Source: Planctomycetes bacterium GWF2_41_51
GTDB lineage: Bacteria > Planctomycetota > Phycisphaerae > Sedimentisphaerales > UBA12454
Assembly (NCBI GenBank): GCA_001825665.1
Contig: MHXZ01000125.1
Span: 1-64,000, forward strand
Length of the DNA stretch: 64,000 nt
Reading direction: 5' to 3'
Shown here: piece after piece, positions 59,838 to 64,000 of the stretch
How positions within the stretch are numbered: position 1 is the first letter of the stretch
Layout: each line of letters begins with the position of its first letter
Program-made: the position numbers and the translations under genes
The notes under the pieces: generated by a model
Told to the model about the DNA's origin: nothing
The model's input: the letters and a program-made list of their open reading frames with translations, nothing else
Database searches by the model: none

Positions 59838-61094
59838 TTATAAATAAACCACTTGTCCAGTACGTCGAGATTTTTCCGCAGCAAATACCATTAAATGCGT
59901 TTCTAATGTCTCATCAGGACCTGAAAGGATTTTATCAGCATCTCGTGTTATTGCGGCATCCACAAAATGCTGCATTAAACCGTTATCGCCACCATTATGC
60001 CCACTAAAGATACCGCTTGGCAAAGAATCGCTTTTCAACGTTTCAGTTTTATCAGTCAAAAAATCATATATTTGCATTTTTGAACCATCATAGCTGATTT
60101 GTCCCCTGGTTCCAAATATTGTGGTTTTTCTGTCACCAAATGGCGTGAAAGCTGTCATCGTAAAAGAAGCTGTTACAGCATTTGCAAATTCCATATTTAC
60201 GACCTGATGATCTACAACATCATTATCACATTCATACACACATTTGCCATAGTCGCCATTACGGAGAGCTTGTTCGATGCCGCTGGTTGAAATATCAGTT
60301 GTAATATATGATACCGGCCAATCAATATGACCTGATTTATACATACCAAGATAAATCTTTTTCGCAGAATAAGGACAATTTGATTCGACCTTACAATTTA
60401 CACATCTGTCAGAAGCTCCATCGGGCTTATTTTCCTTTTTAAAATGTTTCAAATTTCCAAAAGATGAGATTTTTTTGCATGATGCTTCTGCAAAATATCT
60501 TATCCAGTCAAGGTCATGGCAAGATTTGGCCATAAGCATAAAGGTTGAGTTTAACTCTTTGCGCCAATTTCCTCGTACATAAGAATGGGCGTGGTGCCAA
60601 TAACCCACTGGTTCTAATCTTTGAATGCTTATTACATCACCTATTCTCCCTGAATGTATAATTTTTTTCAACTTTTGAGTATATGGTGCATATCGCAAAA
60701 CATGTGAAACTGCTAAAAGCGTATGATTTTTCTTTACTGTTTCGACTATTTGATTACATTCTGATTCGCTCGGTGCCATTGGCTTTTCAAGCAAAATATC
60801 ATAGCCCAGATTTGAAAAGGCTATGGCCGGTTCTGTATGCATCTTATCCTGCGTTGCTATAACTACGGCATCCGCAAATTTACTCCTTGCGGCAACTTCT
60901 TTCCAATCACGGAATAACCTTGCACTTGTTATATTATGCTCTTTGGCAAGAGCATTCCTGTAAAAATCGTGAGGTTCAGCAATAGCTTTTATAACTACTT
61001 TATCAGGATGCTCTATAGCATAACGAGCGTATCCTCTTCCTCGCTGACCTGCACCAACAATAACAACTTCTAACTTTTTCATTTTATGAATCAA
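59838..61094 (-). CDS. Gfo/Idh/MocA-family oxidoreductase
   Basis: LEVVIVGAGQRGRGYARYA Rossmann motif; DILLEKPMAPSESECNQIVE; CVNCKVESNCPYSAKKIY. Confidence 0.9.
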   Translation of the reverse strand: MIHKMKKLEVVIVGAGQRGRGYARYAIEHPDKVVIKAIAEPHDFYRNALAKEHNITSARLFRDWKEVAARSKFADAVVIATQDKMHTEPAIAFSNLGYDILLEKPMAPSESECNQIVETVKKNHTLLAVSHVLRYAPYTQKLKKIIHSGRIGDVISIQRLEPVGYWHHAHSYVRGNWRKELNSTFMLMAKSCHDLDWIRYFAEASCKKISSFGNLKHFKKENKPDGASDRCVNCKVESNCPYSAKKIYLGMYKSGHIDWPVSYITTDISTSGIEQALRNGDYGKCVYECDNDVVDHQVVNMEFANAVTASFTMTAFTPFGDRKTTIFGTRGQISYDGSKMQIYDFLTDKTETLKSDSLPSGIFSGHNGGDNGLMQHFVDAAITRDADKILSGPDETLETHLMVFAAEKSRRTGQVVYL

Positions 61095-63045
61095 TCATCT
61101 TTTTAAGATCATGATGTAGATTTTTAATTTTATTTGCAGAGAAGGATTTGATATTGGCTTTCACATTATCAAAATTACTAATTTTATCGCGAAGCAGACA
61201 CATAGATACCACGCCTGCTGCACAAAAACTCATATGAGGAATACATAACGGCCCATCTTTCAATCTCCCCAATGTTCGCTCAACAGGATTATAACACTCA
61301 AAAACACCAGGAAATTGATTTAACATTCTGATTGTACCAGTAAATACCTGTTCCGCCAAATCAAAACATTGTGCCTGAATCAATCCTTTATAAATCATAT
61401 AATTCATAAAAGGCCAAACCGAGCCGAGTGCATAAAGTGATGGATTAAAATTCTCATCTTTCATCGAGACCGTAGTCAAACCATATTCTGTAAGAAACTC
61501 CCTTCTGAAAACTTCCGCAATTAACCATACTTTTTCAACAGGAAATATTCCAAGATATAATCCGGGATACAAATCGGATGTCTTAATTCTTGCTTTTTTC
61601 ATATCGTAAGTAAGAGGATAGTAGTAATGGTCAGTATTGTCCCACATATTATTAAGCATAAAAGTCAATGTCGTCTTGGATTTTTTAAGCCAAATCCTTG
61701 ATTCGTCATGCAGTTCCAAGGAATCTGCAAAATTGGCTAAAGCCGCTTCAAAGGAGTATTTTGCAGAATTAATCGCAACTGAATATACTGGCCCATCTTT
61801 ATAAATTGGACAATTATCCATCCCGGATTCAGGGCCATAATGATATGGTGCTCTCTTATCATCAATGCCCCAAAGCGGAATATCATTGTTCGGTTTCCTT
61901 CGAATTTCAAACCAGTTGTAGTTCAACTGCAAAGATTTATAAGCTTTTCCAGCAAACGACATATCTCTTGTTTTTTCAAACACTTTCCACGCAGTATGAG
62001 CAACCAAGGGTATCTGAGTGATCTCGTCTTTTCTTTCGGTTTTGTCCTTTAATCCCATAATAACATGCAAAGGCATCATGCCGGTTTCTTTCAATGACTC
62101 CAACTGTACGCTTATCAGGCTTTGGACAAATTCAGGATTTAAATTAATGTATGCATCTGAGATAAAAGGCGATGTGTCCCAAACCCACATCGAAGGGAAA
62201 CCAAGCCCTGTCAGACACCAGTGATATCCATTGCGTTTAACTTCATTAAAAAACAGAATATACCAGGATTTATAATAAGCCAGTTTTTCCTGAGCATTGT
62301 TAAATTTTGGGTGCGGAATGGGTTTTACAAATTCTTTCCAAATTTGCATTACACAATTTTGCTTTTGAGTTACTTGTTCGCCAAAGCAAAGCGTCATTTC
62401 AAAAAATTCACACTGCCCCGCTTTAACAGTCAGTTCCTTTTTCATTTCTATACCTTCAGCCAAAACTTTAGTTTCAGAGCCGCGTGATATAAATTCTTTA
62501 ACAATCTCAATCTTTTCGTCAGTAAAACCTAAATGCAAATCCAGTTTCTCATTTTCAATAAACCATCCTCTTAATGACGAGAAATCAATAGTGCCGTCAC
62601 CGTGTTTTTTCTTTTTATGATTCAAATCAAAAATAAAATGCGCACTGCAATTGGTTATATCTATTTTTTCAACCTGCTGATTTGCCATTAAACCCAAAAC
62701 AATTTTTACATCTTTATTCTCAAAAGCTCTATTATGCAGTGTATATTTGAGCAAAAAACAGTCTTTGCCTGTAGCGGTAATATCCATTTCCAACTTAATA
62801 AACGGGCAAATAAAGTTCTCAAAAACAGCGTGTACGTGACCAGGTTCATGGTCAAAAAACGCTCTAAGACTTTCATCATGAGGCGTCTCAACTACTTTGC
62901 CATCCACGATAAAATGTTTTAGTCCGAACTCTTTTATAAACGAACCCTCAAATAATGTCGAATTCCCCTTAGGGTTCAGATAAAAAATTGAACCGTAATT
63001 TTTCACCGGAGAAGAATTCCAATAGCCTTTTTCTAAAATATTCAT
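61084..63045 (-). CDS. (alpha/alpha)6-barrel glycosidase, GH63/GH37-like
   Basis: GLGFPSMWVWDTSPFISDAYINLNPEFVQSLISVQLESLKETGMMPLHV; GSVWPFMNYMIYKGL; ECYNPVERTLGR. Confidence 0.65.
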   Translation of the reverse strand: MNILEKGYWNSSPVKNYGSIFYLNPKGNSTLFEGSFIKEFGLKHFIVDGKVVETPHDESLRAFFDHEPGHVHAVFENFICPFIKLEMDITATGKDCFLLKYTLHNRAFENKDVKIVLGLMANQQVEKIDITNCSAHFIFDLNHKKKKHGDGTIDFSSLRGWFIENEKLDLHLGFTDEKIEIVKEFISRGSETKVLAEGIEMKKELTVKAGQCEFFEMTLCFGEQVTQKQNCVMQIWKEFVKPIPHPKFNNAQEKLAYYKSWYILFFNEVKRNGYHWCLTGLGFPSMWVWDTSPFISDAYINLNPEFVQSLISVQLESLKETGMMPLHVIMGLKDKTERKDEITQIPLVAHTAWKVFEKTRDMSFAGKAYKSLQLNYNWFEIRRKPNNDIPLWGIDDKRAPYHYGPESGMDNCPIYKDGPVYSVAINSAKYSFEAALANFADSLELHDESRIWLKKSKTTLTFMLNNMWDNTDHYYYPLTYDMKKARIKTSDLYPGLYLGIFPVEKVWLIAEVFRREFLTEYGLTTVSMKDENFNPSLYALGSVWPFMNYMIYKGLIQAQCFDLAEQVFTGTIRMLNQFPGVFECYNPVERTLGRLKDGPLCIPHMSFCAAGVVSMCLLRDKISNFDNVKANIKSFSANKIKNLHHDLKKMIDS

Positions 63046-63073
63046 TTAATCTCCAATCAAGCTGTCATAAGCA

Positions 63074-64000
63074 TCATTTATTTTTGTCTGCTATAATTAC
63101 TACCGGCGGCTGCCCTTCTATATATGGCCTTGAGAAATAAAATACTCTTCCGGTTTCAGTACCAATAAACAAATCGCACCAGCCATCATTATCAAAATCT
63201 GCTACGTATGGTCCGTCGTTATGATTGGTCAGCCGTTCTTTAACGAGATCGCCTCGGTCAACAAACAAGGGTTTATTGTTATCTCTAATATTTTCATAAT
63301 AACGAGCGTTAACATTGTCTAAAATCAGATCAAAGTCACCATCCTTGTCCCAATCGACTATATTTATCACAGTCCGTCCTGACTTTCCCGCGGTTGCGTT
63401 CGGAGCTCTGTTCCAGACAAGAGCCTGACTGTAAGGAGCATCAAATTCGAAAATATAATCCGGCGGGTTCAGTACAAGTTTTCCTTCAGGGGTTTTCGAT
63501 CTGCGATATAAAGCCAAATCTCCCTTATGATCAAGGGTAACATAATCCATCAAACCATCTTTATCCCAGTCAACAGTAGCAGGACGGGTTCGCCAAACTG
63601 TAATTAATGAATCAGGCTGAGGCCTGAAAGACTGCCATTCAGGATAGACTGATTTATCCGGCCATGCAACTTTTATCAACTCACCTGCCGCAAGCCTTGG
63701 ATTTCCTTTATAGCCAATATTTCTAAAATACATGTGCTCGCCCCGAATACCACTTACGATAAGGTCTTTCAATCCGTCATTATCCCAGTCGGCAACTTCG
63801 GCGTTGTTATACTGCCAGCAAAGCTCCTCAATACCTTGTACAGAACCATCATCGCCTGCTCTTAGCTGTATAAGACTATCACCAGCACACATATCATGTG
63901 GCCAATTCCATACAGGTTTATCATTGTCTCCGACGTTTTCATAATATTGCAGTGTATTTGAGCCTGCAAGAATCAGATCGTTATCTCCATCGTCATCCCA
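63074..64000 (-). CDS. FG-GAP/VCBS repeat protein, 5' end beyond window
   Basis: DWDNDGLKDLIVSGIRGEHMYFRN, DWDKDGLMDYVTLDHKG, DFDNDGWCDLFIGTETG; frame is open to the window edge (WDDDGDNDLILAGSNTLQYYENVGDND). Confidence 0.85.
   Translation of the reverse strand, partial: WDDDGDNDLILAGSNTLQYYENVGDNDKPVWNWPHDMCAGDSLIQLRAGDDGSVQGIEELCWQYNNAEVADWDNDGLKDLIVSGIRGEHMYFRNIGYKGNPRLAAGELIKVAWPDKSVYPEWQSFRPQPDSLITVWRTRPATVDWDKDGLMDYVTLDHKGDLALYRRSKTPEGKLVLNPPDYIFEFDAPYSQALVWNRAPNATAGKSGRTVINIVDWDKDGDFDLILDNVNARYYENIRDNNKPLFVDRGDLVKERLTNHNDGPYVADFDNDGWCDLFIGTETGRVFYFSRPYIEGQPPVVIIADKNK

Noticed and set aside
1-64000. CRISPR array or cas genes
   Set aside because: No regularly spaced short direct repeats or Cas-like proteins seen.

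Overview
The 64 kb window is gene-dense bacterial DNA. PEP-CTERM proteins, dockerin-tagged proteins, prepilin-type proteins and many UroD-like genes suggest a planctomycete of Phycisphaerae type (inference, not tested). It reads as adjoining carbohydrate-utilisation loci separated by decayed mobile-element DNA. (A) 0-3 kb: frameshifted tyrosine recombinase, excisionase-like HTH, broken unknown gene, transposase remnants and a truncated tRNA-Gly 3' half. (B) 3.5-25.9 kb, + strand: GH71/99-like-dockerin, GH31, pseudopilin, PEP-CTERM protein, large dockerin protein, MalK/E/F/G-type importer, beta-phosphoglucomutase-like HAD, GH87-like beta-helix enzyme, two GH65 proteins and a LacI regulator. This is a predicted alpha-glucan (probably alpha-1,3) phosphorolytic pathway, with three AAAACCGGTTTT palindromes as candidate operators. 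(C) 26-26.95 kb: second set of transposase and tRNA-Gly remnants, inverted relative to the first. (D) 27-49.4 kb: UroD-like genes, SSS symporter, GH5-like, GH78, VCBS proteins, paralogous secreted TIM-barrel proteins, a ~240-aa module in both dockerin and PEP-CTERM forms, pseudopilin, ROK regulator, CBM9-like. (E) 49.5-54.4 kb: KDG/KDR-type catabolic operon with M55 peptidase and divergent GntR. (F) 54.5-57.7 kb: graveyard of phage/R-M/integrase fragments. (G) 57.7-64 kb: DapA-like, UroD-like, Gfo/Idh/MocA, (alpha/alpha)6 glycosidase, VCBS protein running off the edge. The main candidates for novelty are: the same predicted surface module encoded in both PEP-CTERM and dockerin forms next to a pseudopilin, in two unrelated loci; five UroD-like proteins with three different metal-ligand motif types; and a 24 kb glucan locus bounded by inverted tRNA-Gly remnants. 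All family calls are by eye; no searches were run.
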